A DNA stretch of 64,000 nt. Origin: Blepharisma stoltei. Its lineage: Eukaryota > Ciliophora > Heterotrichea > Heterotrichida > Blepharismidae. A program made the translations under genes and the position numbers. This document shows, piece by piece, positions 44,478 to 53,726 of this stretch. The notes under the pieces are model-generated. The model did no database searches and was not told the DNA's origin. It worked only from the letters and a program-made list of their open reading frames with translations. Where the stretch lies: the NCBI GenBank assembly GCA_914767885.1, contig CAJZBQ010000050.1:1-64000 (forward strand), read 5' to 3'. Position 1 is the stretch's first letter, and every line of letters starts with the position of its first letter.

Positions 44478-44930
44478 TTAAAAATCAAAGCTCCTCCTTG
44501 CAGATCTAGCTGTATAAGGAGAAAACCCAGGCCTTTTCGCTGATCGCGAAAAGCTTGATGCTTTTTGGAACGGAGTATTAGAGTACTTATGAGAGTAAAA
44601 CATATCTTTTTCCTCAATATAAAGCTGAAGCAGTCTATTTGTACTTAAACCTGTCTTATAAACACTCGTAGGTGTGCTTTGATCTACGCTATTATGCTTT
44701 CTCTCGGTTAAATACGCTTGTGAGGCAATAGCAGTTGCAAGATCTAAATCTGATGGTTTTGGGGTCGCAATTTTTGCAATTGGCAAAGGTGAGCAAGCCA
44801 ACTGCTGGTTCACGCTAACTTCATTAGACTCATTAAAAGTTTCATATATGCTGCATCTCCTCTTTACTCTCTCAGTCTGTATAGTATTAACCAAATCTTT
44901 CAAGCTTTTAATATTTTTTGTGTCCTTATG
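44478..44930 (-). CDS. Hypothetical protein, 5' end unresolved
   Basis: At least 141 codons to TAA 44478; the ORF is open further upstream with TGA as Trp (KHAWAIHKDTKNIKSL) to about 45030, without any in-frame ATG. Ser/Thr-rich, basic C-terminus (SRSAKRPGFSPYTARSARRSF). GTTAATACTATACAG (15 nt) inside it could be an in-frame intron. The missing start suggests an unspotted IES or intron near the 5' end. No family recognised. Confidence 0.5.
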   Translation of the reverse strand, partial: HKDTKNIKSLKDLVNTIQTERVKRRCSIYETFNESNEVSVNQQLACSPLPIAKIATPKPSDLDLATAIASQAYLTERKHNSVDQSTPTSVYKTGLSTNRLLQLYIEEKDMFYSHKYSNTPFQKASSFSRSAKRPGFSPYTARSARRSFDF

Positions 44931-45077
44931 TATAGCTCAAGCATGCTTTCAGAGATTTATTGGAGCAATAATTAAGACTATAGACGTCCGATAAACTTGA
45001 AAAATGTAGACTTAATGGTTTTGATAGTCAATAGATTCAGTTTCTTTCTTTAGAAGCACGCTAAATGCGTGCTTAAG

Positions 45078-46614
45078 CTATATTTTCTTTATAATATTCG
45101 GATCAAAAATGGGTAATTTACAATTTGTATTGGTTTCTATCATTTTCCTTTTTCTTTCAATTTTTTCTTTAATAATCTCATTCATGCGGATTTTTTCAAA
45201 GGTTTTGGCCATCATGTCCACAAATAAAGGACTATGTTCTTTCTGGGGGTGATTTATGTCGAATTTCAATTTTGGAACTTCTTTTGGCTTTTTAAGGGAT
45301 TTAAATGAGGAAATTGGCATTAAATTCATCTCAATTTTGCCGTCTTCTTCGTCATCAGATATAGGCTCAGTATAGCGTAAAGTGACTTTTCTTTGAGTCG
45401 GTCTTGGCATTTCGAATGCAGGCAGATGTATGACAGTTTCTTTCCTTCCGTTTTCTTTTACATATTCTAAAGTATTGAGTCTTATTAAATGCAAATGGCC
45501 ACTTCCATCTATTTCGAGATCATATTGAAGCTTTTGTATATTCTTACTCCCCCCCCCCCCTCCGTGAGCGAACAAAACCATTAGAAAAATCGCCATTTTT
45601 TGACCAAAAACCCACCCTCCGTGAGTGAACAAAAATTTTTTTAATAGAAAAAAATTTAAATGGAAAAAATTTTTGATATATAAGTGATAATTAGTATAAT
45701 GAAATCTAGAGCTAAATTCTGTTTATTTTAAACAAATTGCGTTTTAAAACATAAATTTTGCAATTAAAATTAATATTTGCTTCCCAATTTTTGCAAATTA
45801 GGATTTTTTTAAATTTCGAAAAAAATATTTTTTATAAAATTTTTATATATAAATTTTTTTTTAAAAAAAAAATTAACCCCCCTCCGTGAGCGAACAAAAT
45901 TTTTTTGTTCGCTCACGGGGGGGGGGGGGAGTTAGACATGCTAAATATAAAAAAAATCTTTATTTTAAAATGACAGAAATATTTATTTACGATCAGAATA
46001 AGCTTATTTGTGACTTGATATATAAGTTCAGCCATAAAAATCGTAAACGCTTCAGTTTTTTCCACAATCGCCATATCCTTTATAGGCTTTCCACCTTCTT
46101 TATTGAATTTTCCAATCAAAATTTCACTTCTCAGTTCTCCTGACTCTTGTCAAACTTTTACCTTTAAAATATTCCTTGAGTATGTTTCTAGAAGCGCCAT
46201 ATGAATACTCCTGACCTGTAGCCCATGAAGTTGGTTTTTTGAGAGATCAACGATATCTTTTGCAGTAAGTACTTTACGGCCTCTTGTATGATAGAGATAA
46301 ACGATTACTTTGTCAGGCTCGTATTCATATATTTTTAATAAATAAATTCAGGAACAGTTTATAATATAAATAAAAATAATTTATATAGGAAAAAGAGGAT
46401 ATAACATAGGAGCTCTCATATTAAGAAACTGCACAAGCATAAACCGAGTATGGCTTATGTTTCTGATAGAGTTCTCTATAACCTTGCCAAGTTCATCATT
46501 TGTATATCAAGCTTTCAGTTTGTCTCCTCTGCAGATCCCAGTTTCGAGGATACGGATTGTAGACTTTTTCTCGTGAAGTGTAGATAAAAACCACTCGTGA
46601 CAATGATCCTCCAT
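45078..46614 (-). CDS. Unknown 339-aa protein cut by three IESs
   Basis: Start ATG 46614. Segments of 77 and 103 codons, then 160 codons, join after removing 54, 75 and 388 bp, giving 340 codons with no internal stop (two TGA Trp). Joined regions: MLYPLFPI-YEYEPDKVIVYLYHTRGRKVL, FMAELI-FSMSK-NIQKLQYDLEIDGSGHLHLIRLN. N-terminal half globular with EDHCHEWFLSTLHEKKSTIRIL; C-terminal half acidic then a basic helix (IIKEKIERKRKMIETN). Not recognised. Alternative: a second gene starts at ATG 45939 (MSKNIQKL), three codons before the MITE. The exact frame agreement across all three removals favours one gene. Confidence 0.65.
45544..45931 (-). mobile_element. IES, 388 bp, full-length class A MITE in coding sequence
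   Basis: TTA on both sides (45544-45546, 45932-45934). Structure and length equal the intergenic copy at 25447: C run, TCCGTGAGCGAACAAAA, second motif at ACCCTCCGTGAGTGAAC, AT-rich centre, hairpin right end. Excision restores AELIFSMSKNIQKLQYDLE. Confidence 0.92.
45946..46020. other. Probable short IES, 75 bp, TA-bounded
   Basis: AT-rich, bounded by TATA (45946-45949, 46021-46024). It is open in frame, so only amino-acid composition (IYQVTNKLILIVNKYFCHFK) and the agreement of the overall gene model suggest removal. It lies only 14 bp from the MITE. Confidence 0.45.
46330..46383. other. Short IES, 54 bp, TATA-bounded
   Basis: AT-rich insert with stops in the coding frame. Removal joins LYPLFPI to YEYEPDKVIVYLY. 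Confidence 0.7.
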
Positions 46615-46817
46615 CTATTTATATTTTGAGTAATATAATTTCTTTTAAAGATAATGATATTATGGAAATTTATATATATACCTTTTAGTATTAAATTTAC
46701 TTCATAATTATAATAATCTATGGGATATCTTTATTAATATGGAAGGAAATAGCTTCATTATCAAATTTTGTTTAAAAATTAACTAAAATTGGGGAAAATT
46801 ATTATTAAATAATGAAA

Positions 46818-47042
46818 TTATTTTTTTAGCTTTTTGGAAAGCCCAGCTGTGAATTTATTGTTGGTAACGAAATCTTTTTTGAAATTTGGGATTGGGGTGA
46901 GAGGAGGCGAATCACTTTCTTTAGGCTCTTCTAGTATATCTTTATTAAAAGCATACTTTAAAAGCTGCTTTATTTCTAGTGTGTCTTTATGGATTTCGTT
47001 TAATTTTCTTTGAGAGTCCTTTAAAAATTCTTCTATGTCCAT
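46818..47042 (-). CDS. Small hypothetical protein
   Basis: 74 aa: N-terminal helix (FLKDSQRKLNEIHKDTLEIK), an acidic/Pro hinge (EEPKESDSPPLTPIP) and a Lys-rich C-terminus. Clean ATG and TAA. No family recognised. It lies 213 bp downstream of the IFT46 stop codon on the same strand in map order and could be an independent short gene. Confidence 0.5.
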   Translation of the reverse strand: MDIEEFLKDSQRKLNEIHKDTLEIKQLLKYAFNKDILEEPKESDSPPLTPIPNFKKDFVTNNKFTAGLSKKLKK

Positions 47043-47255
47043 ATTTTAAATATTCTTTACTGCAATAATTTAAAGATTATGCCTTATCTATAGTCCTATA
47101 TTTTTAATAAAAATAAAGTATTAGCCTACTATAAATAAGCTATATTAAATTTCAATTCAAACCACCACAAAATATTATTCTATTGCAATAAATATTAGCA
47201 TTTATATTTTAATAACTCACAACTCACTATGAAAAAAGACCTTATTAAATTTTCA

Positions 47256-48263
47256 CTAATAAATCGGTGCTCCAAGAGTCATTTGATTATTTTCAAACTC
47301 TGCATTTTGCTTAAAATGCTGATTTGCTTTAAAATTGCTATACAATGTAAACAGAACATGCAAACTTTCTATCAAGCTTTTTCCATTTGACAAGTTATGG
47401 ACTGGTATATCTAAAAGTGAGCAGACCATTCCTACGTATTTTCCAAGATCCATATCAATATCAGGCCCTGGCAGTTCAATGCTGCCTAATGCATATTCTA
47501 TGTCAGGATGCCACACATCCATTAAGCTGTCAATATCTGGCATATTCTGAGAGTATTTAAAAGTAGCAGGTGGTTTTGTCCTATGGATATCTGCAATAGA
47601 GCTTATCCATTTGCTGATCATCCTAGGATTTTTATCAGCATTTTCTATAGACCTGACTGCAGCTCCTCCAGGAGTTCCTAATCTAGGCTGTTTAAAAATC
47701 GCTCAATATTTTTGCTCTACAATAACTGGGTCAGATTGGTTCAGCTTAGGCTCATCCAAAACTACCAAGCCTAAGTCTTCTTGGGCGCCGTCAGGTCTTG
47801 GGATTTTTAAAAATGCATCTACTTCTCCTACTGACGGGATATATTCAGGCACAAACGGTCTTATCTTGGTTGCCAAATCAATCTGTTGAGGTTTGTATCT
47901 TTGGATATACTGGAAAAGTTCTTTAACTTCTGATGAAACTGCTAAATCTTGGTAATCTGCTGGGTTATAAGCACCTTTTATAGGAATTTCTTGGCCTTCG
48001 TCGGATTCACTGTTTTCGAGACCGTTTTGGCCGTATTGGTTTTGGCTTGGCATTCCGTTCTGAGGGCTTGAAGTGCCAGAGTCGTTAAAAGAATTGTCTT
48101 CAGGGCCTTCACGTCTGCCTGACTCACTTGGACTGCTTGAAACTTCTCCTTCACTGCCTTCGACGTCGTAGACTTCATCAAATTGATTGTTATTGACTGC
48201 GCCTTGTTTTTCTATAAATGATCCTTCTTCTTCCTCTTCAAATGAGCCCTGCTCAAAGTGCAT
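47256..48263 (-). CDS. IFT46: Intraflagellar transport protein 46
   Basis: 335 aa. Acidic disordered N-terminus (about 1-90), then the conserved IFT46 core: YNPADYQDLAVSSEVKELFQY, IDLATKIRPFVPEYIPSVGE, DAFLKIPRPDG, LGLVVLDEPKLNQSDP, and KPPATFKYSQNMPDIDSLMD. One TGA Trp (47703-47705, EQKYWAIF). IFT46 is an IFT-B1 subunit that carries outer dynein arm cargo. Uninterrupted by any IES. A third member of the local set of cilium genes connected with dynein arms and transport. Confidence 0.95.
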
Positions 48264-48394
48264 TTTAAGTAATTTTATTTAAATTAAAGAATCAGTTTAC
48301 ATATTGGAATTAGCAATCTAAGATCTTTTTGTAGGAATATTAATTTAGAATTTACCTAAATTTTTAATTTAATAAAAAATAAAATATGTTCTGC

Positions 48395-49622
48395 CTACTT
48401 TCTAGCGTATTGAGCTCTTTTAGCTCTTATAATCACTCTTCTCCTCATATCTTGCTCGTCTTCATTTAGCATTAACTCAGAGCAGAGATTGTTATTGCTA
48501 AATTATTTAAAGAGAAGCCTCCTGGAAGCTCGCAGATCATTACTCGCCTCTGCATATCGCCCCAGCGCTTGCTTGACAGTCTGGACATGGCCTTCCACTG
48601 TGTTGCTCCTCATGGATGAAGTATTGAGCTCGCTATCTGAGAGACAGAAGCATTGGGTCGCATGCCATGCTCAACAGGATTCGCCTTCAGAAAATTCTAA
48701 ACATCGATTATTTTTGGCGAGTTTTCGACCAAAATGGAGCTCAAAGCCCAGGACTCATCGTATGGTATAACGCTAGAGATTTGCCTTATTGGCTAAGTGT
48801 GCAGTACTAGCCTTACTGATCGTCCTCTTTCCAGCACCAAGCTTCATCTCCCCATGGGGTAAAACCTTTACCTGATATGATCATGCGATTGGCTACTTTG
48901 GGCATTGAGCTCCACCAAACCAAATAAAACCCAGCCGGGCACTCTTCTTAAGGTTCCCTGCTTTCCCAATAAGCCTTCCAGCCTCAGGAGTTAAGAAGAT
49001 AGGCCAACTCACCATGCCATTTTTTTATCTCAGAGCAGGGATCGCAATATCAATCTCCTTGAGGTTGTCTCCTATAATCAAGGCATTCTAAATGATAGAA
49101 ATCATTACACCCTACACATCTGACAGCAATATTTTCATCGCTTATCTCTCCATGGCATTCTTTGCATTTCATTGGTGCTTCATCTACAGAAAAATTAGCT
49201 TGATTATTTGTATCTTCATCAGAATCTTCGATTTTTATTGGGTTTAATCGTGAAGAGTTAGTCGCTCTTGTCCTTGGCAAGCCTTGCTGATAATTATTGG
49301 TTCTTTCTCCATTGTTTTCAGGCATAATTTCCATAGGCTGCATATATTTGAATTGAAGCCTGAATAGTTCTCTTTTTCTTTTCAAATCAGCTTTTTCTCA
49401 TGCATGTATGTTGACTGTTTTTTTGCGGATTTTTCTTATTTCTGAGTATTCTTCTGGAGTGTCTACTGTAATTACTTGTTTTTCTTGGTCTTTATAAGTA
49501 AATACTGGCTGTGAAAGACCAAAAAGTTCAGATGCTTTTCGTCGCAAATCTTCAATGCTATGTGGAGCGGGGTTAACTATCCTGATTTCGTCGAAGAATT
49601 GCAGTTTAAAAATTTTATTCAT
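48395..49622 (-). CDS. PB1 and PHD-finger protein, split by a 553-bp IES
   Basis: 224 aa, exactly 225 codons after excision, with two TGA Trp. N-terminal PB1-like domain (FKLQFFDEIRIVNP, DLRRKASELFGL, FTYKDQEKQVITV). A basic/disordered middle follows, then a C4HC3 PHD finger: CKECHGEISDENIAVRCVGC, FYHLECLD, GDWYCDPC, with W = TGA at the usual PHD tryptophan. The insert cuts right after the last PHD cysteine pair (CDPCSE) and restores LMLNEDEQDMRRRVIIRAKR. Likely a nuclear chromatin reader; the PB1-PHD pairing is unusual. Confidence 0.82.
48476..49028. mobile_element. IES, 553 bp, GC-rich, no TA at the junction repeat
   Basis: Flanked by the 10-bp repeat CTCAGAGCAG (48476-48485, 49029-49038), which contains no TA dinucleotide. 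The interior is GC-rich with many SINE-like short palindromes and no supported ORF. A T-run (TTTTTTTAT) lies just inside the right repeat. Excision restores the C-terminus of the PB1-PHD gene. Confidence 0.82.
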
Positions 49623-50314
49623 TATATTTCTTCAAAATGTGAGGAAAATCTATAGGAATTTTTCAGGAAAAATGGAAATTTGACTAACTGCCCCCTACAT
49701 GAGCGAACAAAACCATTAGAAAATCCCTATTTTTTGCCCAAAAACACACCCTCCATAAGCGAATAAAATTGTTTTTTGAAAAAATTTTGATATATAATGA
49801 TAATTAGTATAATGAAATCTGTAGCTAATTCTGTTTAATTTTAAACAAATTGCGTTTTAAAACATAAATTTTACAAATTAAATTAATATTTGCTTAATTT
49901 TTTGCGAAATGGGATGTTTTCAAATTTCAAAAATAAAATTTTTTCTATAAAAATTTTACATATAAATTTTTTTAACTCCCCTCAGTGAGCTAACAAGAAT
50001 TTTTTGCTTGCTCACGGAGAGGGAGGAGTAAAGGTTTTTCGCCAAAAGGCTTTTTGTTTTAAAATTAAATAAAAATAACCTTCAAGCTAAATTTTATAAA
50101 ATATCAAATTTAAATAACAGCTGAAGAAAATAAATAATTTTCTTAAAATTTCATAAATCTGCTTAAAATCGAATAAATAATGCCGATTCCAAAGCAGAAC
50201 TTTAATTCTTTTTTTATATAATATATAGAAACAAAATATAGCTGTATTTGACTAATTCCATCAACCTATTTATCCAGTCAAAACTTTTACGAGTGGCAGA
50301 AGATTGATAATAAA
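49623..50314. other. Intergenic region with a class A MITE
   Basis: About 690 bp with a moderately diverged class A copy at 49683-50036 and no gene. The right 280 bp is AT-rich upstream sequence of the NAC-beta gene. Confidence 0.6.
49683..50036 (-). mobile_element. Class A MITE, diverged copy, intergenic
   Basis: Left end TAACTGCCCCCTACATGAGCG with AACAAAACCATTAGAAAATCCC; right end TTGCTTGCTCACGGAGAGGGAGGAGTAA. The centre GATAATTAGTATAATGAAATC is preserved, as in the full-length copies. Confidence 0.85.
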
Positions 50315-50773
50315 ATGGAAGATCCAGAAGTAATCCAAGCCCGAGCTAAACTTGCTGCAAAATTCGGTGACAAAGCTCGCTTAGGCGGCAAAGGTTCTAT
50401 GAAGCGAAAACAAAAAATTGTTCACAAGAGCAGCAGTGTCGATGACAAGAAGCTAAAATCTTCCCTGAAAAAGCTAGGAGTCCAGCCATTACCTGCAATA
50501 GAAGAAGTTAATTTCTTTAAAGACGACAGCACAGTCCAGCATTTTGAGAATCCAGAAGTCCAAGCCAATGTGAAAGACAATTTCTTCTTAATATCAGGGA
50601 AAAATGAAGTAAAAGCAATAAAAGACCTGATGCCTGGGATCATCACACAGTTAGGACCAAAGAATATGGACTTTTTGAAAGAGTTTGTGCAGGCTGCTAA
50701 GAAAGATGATAAAGAGGAAGTGCCAGAGCTAGTAGGGGACAAGAATTTTGAAGATATTGCAAATCAAGAATAA
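50315..50773 (+). CDS. Nascent polypeptide-associated complex beta subunit / BTF3
   Basis: 152 aa, typical length. N-terminal ribosome-binding region KLAAKFGDKARLGGKGSMKRKQK (RRKxx-type basic motif), then the NAC domain: LGVQPLPAIEEVNFFKDDSTVQHFENPEVQANVKDNFF, ending with an acidic tail. It binds emerging nascent chains together with NAC-alpha. Uninterrupted, with a gene body clearly richer in GC than its flanks. Confidence 0.95.
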   Translation: MEDPEVIQARAKLAAKFGDKARLGGKGSMKRKQKIVHKSSSVDDKKLKSSLKKLGVQPLPAIEEVNFFKDDSTVQHFENPEVQANVKDNFFLISGKNEVKAIKDLMPGIITQLGPKNMDFLKEFVQAAKKDDKEEVPELVGDKNFEDIANQE

Positions 50774-51330
50774 TTAAGCATATGCTGGTTTATAATTGGT
50801 AATAACATAGATTGAGAGTGGTTTAGGGATGCTCGGAGAGGATGATATGAGTGGGAATTGCATGATATGCTAAAATGGCGTAAAATTTAAAATATGTCTT
50901 TAGCGCGATTTCGAATTGGATTTAAAGTGGCCTGGGAGTGTTATAAGTTAATCATGCATATTAGTAGAATTTTATTGAATTCTCGAGCTATTTTATTTTT
51001 TTGTAAATTGCCAATTTTATAAAAATAAAAATCTTTGAATCTTAGCTAAGTAATTATTTATACCTAAAGATGGTGAGGTGGTGCGCCAAATTATAAATTA
51101 ATTTGTTTTAGTAAATAACTAAGTCAATCTTCGACCTAGATTATTAAAATATAATGAACTGCAATAAAATCCCCTAGAGAAGTATATTTAATCACTGGTT
51201 TTATTCCCTTTTAATATTCCAAACTTGATTCCTTTTCTCTTTATATCTTGCTTATTTCTTAAATAAAATTTTATATAAATTAACGAGCATATTAAATAAC
51301 ACTCTGTAAACTTGCAAGGCATTTTCTTCT
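50774..51330. other. AT-rich intergenic region
   Basis: About 560 bp; nothing recognisable on either strand. Confidence 0.6.
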
Positions 51331-51582
51331 TTATAAAAAGACTTGCTCAGTTCTTGGCAGAATTATATTAAAAAATTCTGAGCCGGCTTCAAAATTTCCT
51401 TGACTTTTTTGCAATACACTCCAGGCGTATCTTTTGGGATTCTTTACCGGTTTATCTTCTTGAAAATCAAAATCATATAAAAATGATTTTTCCTCTACTA
51501 TTGCACTTAATTCAGCCTTCATTTGAGCTAAAAACTCATTTAAATAGTCACTGTTGCTTTCTCTGTAGTTTAAGAGCTCCAT
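51331..51582 (-). CDS. Small hypothetical protein
   Basis: 83 aa with an N-terminal helix (DYLNEFLAQMKAELSAIVEEK) and an aromatic/basic middle (FLYDFDFQEDKPVKNPKRYAW). Clean ATG and stop, codon use like neighbouring genes. No family recognised. It may be a short regulatory or cytoskeletal protein. Confidence 0.5.
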   Translation of the reverse strand: MELLNYRESNSDYLNEFLAQMKAELSAIVEEKSFLYDFDFQEDKPVKNPKRYAWSVLQKSQGNFEAGSEFFNIILPRTEQVFL

Positions 51583-53726
51583 ATATTTCTTTATTGCGAT
51601 TCTAGAATCTATGCTAAAAATGGCCGAGTACTGAGTGCTTACTTTCCCCTCTTGAAAGAATTTATTTTTAAAGATTATTCAGATTTTTTTAAAAAAAATC
51701 TAAATTTATTGATATTTTAAGAATTAAAGAATGCAAGCTGACTAAAATTTAATCTAATTAAATAGAGATTTTATTGTAATAATCTCCATTTATATACAAA
51801 AAATTTTTTGGTTGAAAATGTGATTAATTTTCGCAAAAATAGGAATTTTTCCAATAGCTTTGCTTGCTTTTAAAGGAGGAGATTATAGATAAGATATTTT
51901 AAGATATTAATTGTTCTTTTAGGATGTTCTAAATTATAATTTGTTTGACTCTCAGATGAATAAGGAAATAAGTAAAAAGTTAAGAAAGTTTGTTAAAAAT
52001 TAATTTTTTACTTATTTCTATATTTATTTTAGAAATATGATATACTCTACCCACTAACATTTTCTGTGCTATTGTAAGAAATTAATCGATATAGTTGATC
52101 CAGTAGGAAATAACTAATTCCCCTGTCCTTTAAATTGGAACAAAATATAGGTAAAATTCTATTTTTTAGGTAGTTTGACCCTTTAAATTTTTTTTTTTTT
52201 TCATAGGAAAATTTTATAGGTGATAATCTAATTTTTAAAAAATTAGCTCTTTGATCTAATTTAACGTAAAAAATGCAAGCATAATGTATTTAAACAGTTT
52301 CCGCACTGAATTAATTAACTTTTAATTTCTTTATCGAAATAAATTAAAAGCCAAAGTATAGTGCTAAATTAATATTTTTTTAAAAAACAAATTATATAGA
52401 ACAATTTAATGTGATGGTATTAAAAAATTAAAACGAAAATATTTATTTTTATAAATTAGTTTTGACCTAACATAATGAAAAAAGCACAAGTTAACGTAAA
52501 TTTAAACAGTTATACACTGAATCGATTAGTTTTTTGAATTAATTTTTTATAAAAATAGACTAAAATTCAAATCAAATTTTATAGAGAAAAATTATATTTA
52601 AGTTTTATAAATTAGTTTTGACCCCTATTTAATGGTAAAAGGACAATTATAATATTATTTAAACAGTTTTCACACTTAATCGATTAATTTTTGACTTTAA
52701 TTTTTATAAAAATAAATTATAATGCAAAGTATTGTGCTCGATTTATATTTTTTTCAAATTTTTAAAAATTTAAAAGATTTTTTATAGAGAAAAATTAAAC
52801 CCTTTAAATTGTAACAGGGTTTTGTTCCAATTTAAAGGGGAGGTGAGTAAGAATAAATAGGCTACCTGTATTTATTAGGTGTTTCAAAACGATATTAAGA
52901 ATTTACAGTTTTTATATTAAAAGTATTAATTTATAAAATGGCAAAATAGTAAAATTTTCCAATTTTACTTACCCTTGAGCTATCTATAGCTATATAGGCT
53001 CACAGCAAGTTCATATATTTCGCCTTCTTTTTCACAGGGCTCTGCTGTTGCAATTGCCCAATTCAAAAATATTTATTAATAAGACAATAAAGGAAACTGC
53101 TCTCTTGTTGGGATATAATTCAAACCTTCCAGCTCTAAATGAAATATGCAAAAATGTTTATCTTGAAATTTAATATATTTTCTGCAAACTTCGAATAATT
53201 TGAGGGGTTTTATATATCTTTAGCACTAAATTATTAATTGATTTTGAATGTTTATGCATGATGCCTTTATGATATGATCCTAATAGCATGTCAATACCAT
53301 ACCTAAAAAATATTCTTGCCAGCCTTTAAAAATAGATAAATTTCTTTATTCAATAATTGATAATTGAAGCTAAATCTGGATTCAAATTACTAAAATAATT
53401 AACTCCCCCCTCCGTGAGCGAACAAAACCATTAGAAAAATCCCTATTTTTGCCCATAGATTAAATGTCTCACGAAGAAAAAAAAATTTCTAGGTCCCTAG
53501 GAAAATCTAGAGGAAAAAGTATACCCCCGTACTTTAGAGCTATAGATTTTTAAAAGCAAATTAATAGTTTTATTAAAATCGTTGGAATAAAAATTTAATA
53601 ATGCGTAATTATAGCTTAATGGAAACACAATGTGAATCTATGTTAGTGAATTAAAGATTGTAAATAACTCTGCATTTAAGCTGTAAAATAGATCAATTTT
53701 ATAAAGGTTTATGTTATAAATATGCA
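51583..53726. other. 2.1-kb gene-free, element-rich region
   Basis: No supported gene. It holds a decayed class A MITE (about 51640-51885), a large class B element (52116-52850) and a solitary class A end at 53401-53456 (CTCCCCCCTCCGTGAGCG then ACCATTAGAAAAATCCC) that stops abruptly. The rest (52860-53390, 53470-53726) is AT-rich spacer. Confidence 0.7.
52116..52850. mobile_element. Class B TIR element, about 735 bp, with internal tandem units
   Basis: Ends CCTTTAAATTGGAACAAAA and the reverse complement TTTTGTTCCAATTTAAAGG form terminal inverted repeats, with C-rich/G-rich outermost bases and TAA at both sides. The interior carries three diverged tandem units of roughly 150-200 bp, each with a block like ATTTAAACAGTTTCCGCACTG followed by AATCGATTAATTTTT-type sequence. 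No ORF. A single-unit relative lies at 54529-54913. Confidence 0.8.

Noticed and set aside
48489-48770. 93-aa plus-strand ORF
   Set aside because: Contained in the 553-bp IES of the PB1-PHD gene, opposite strand, no domain.
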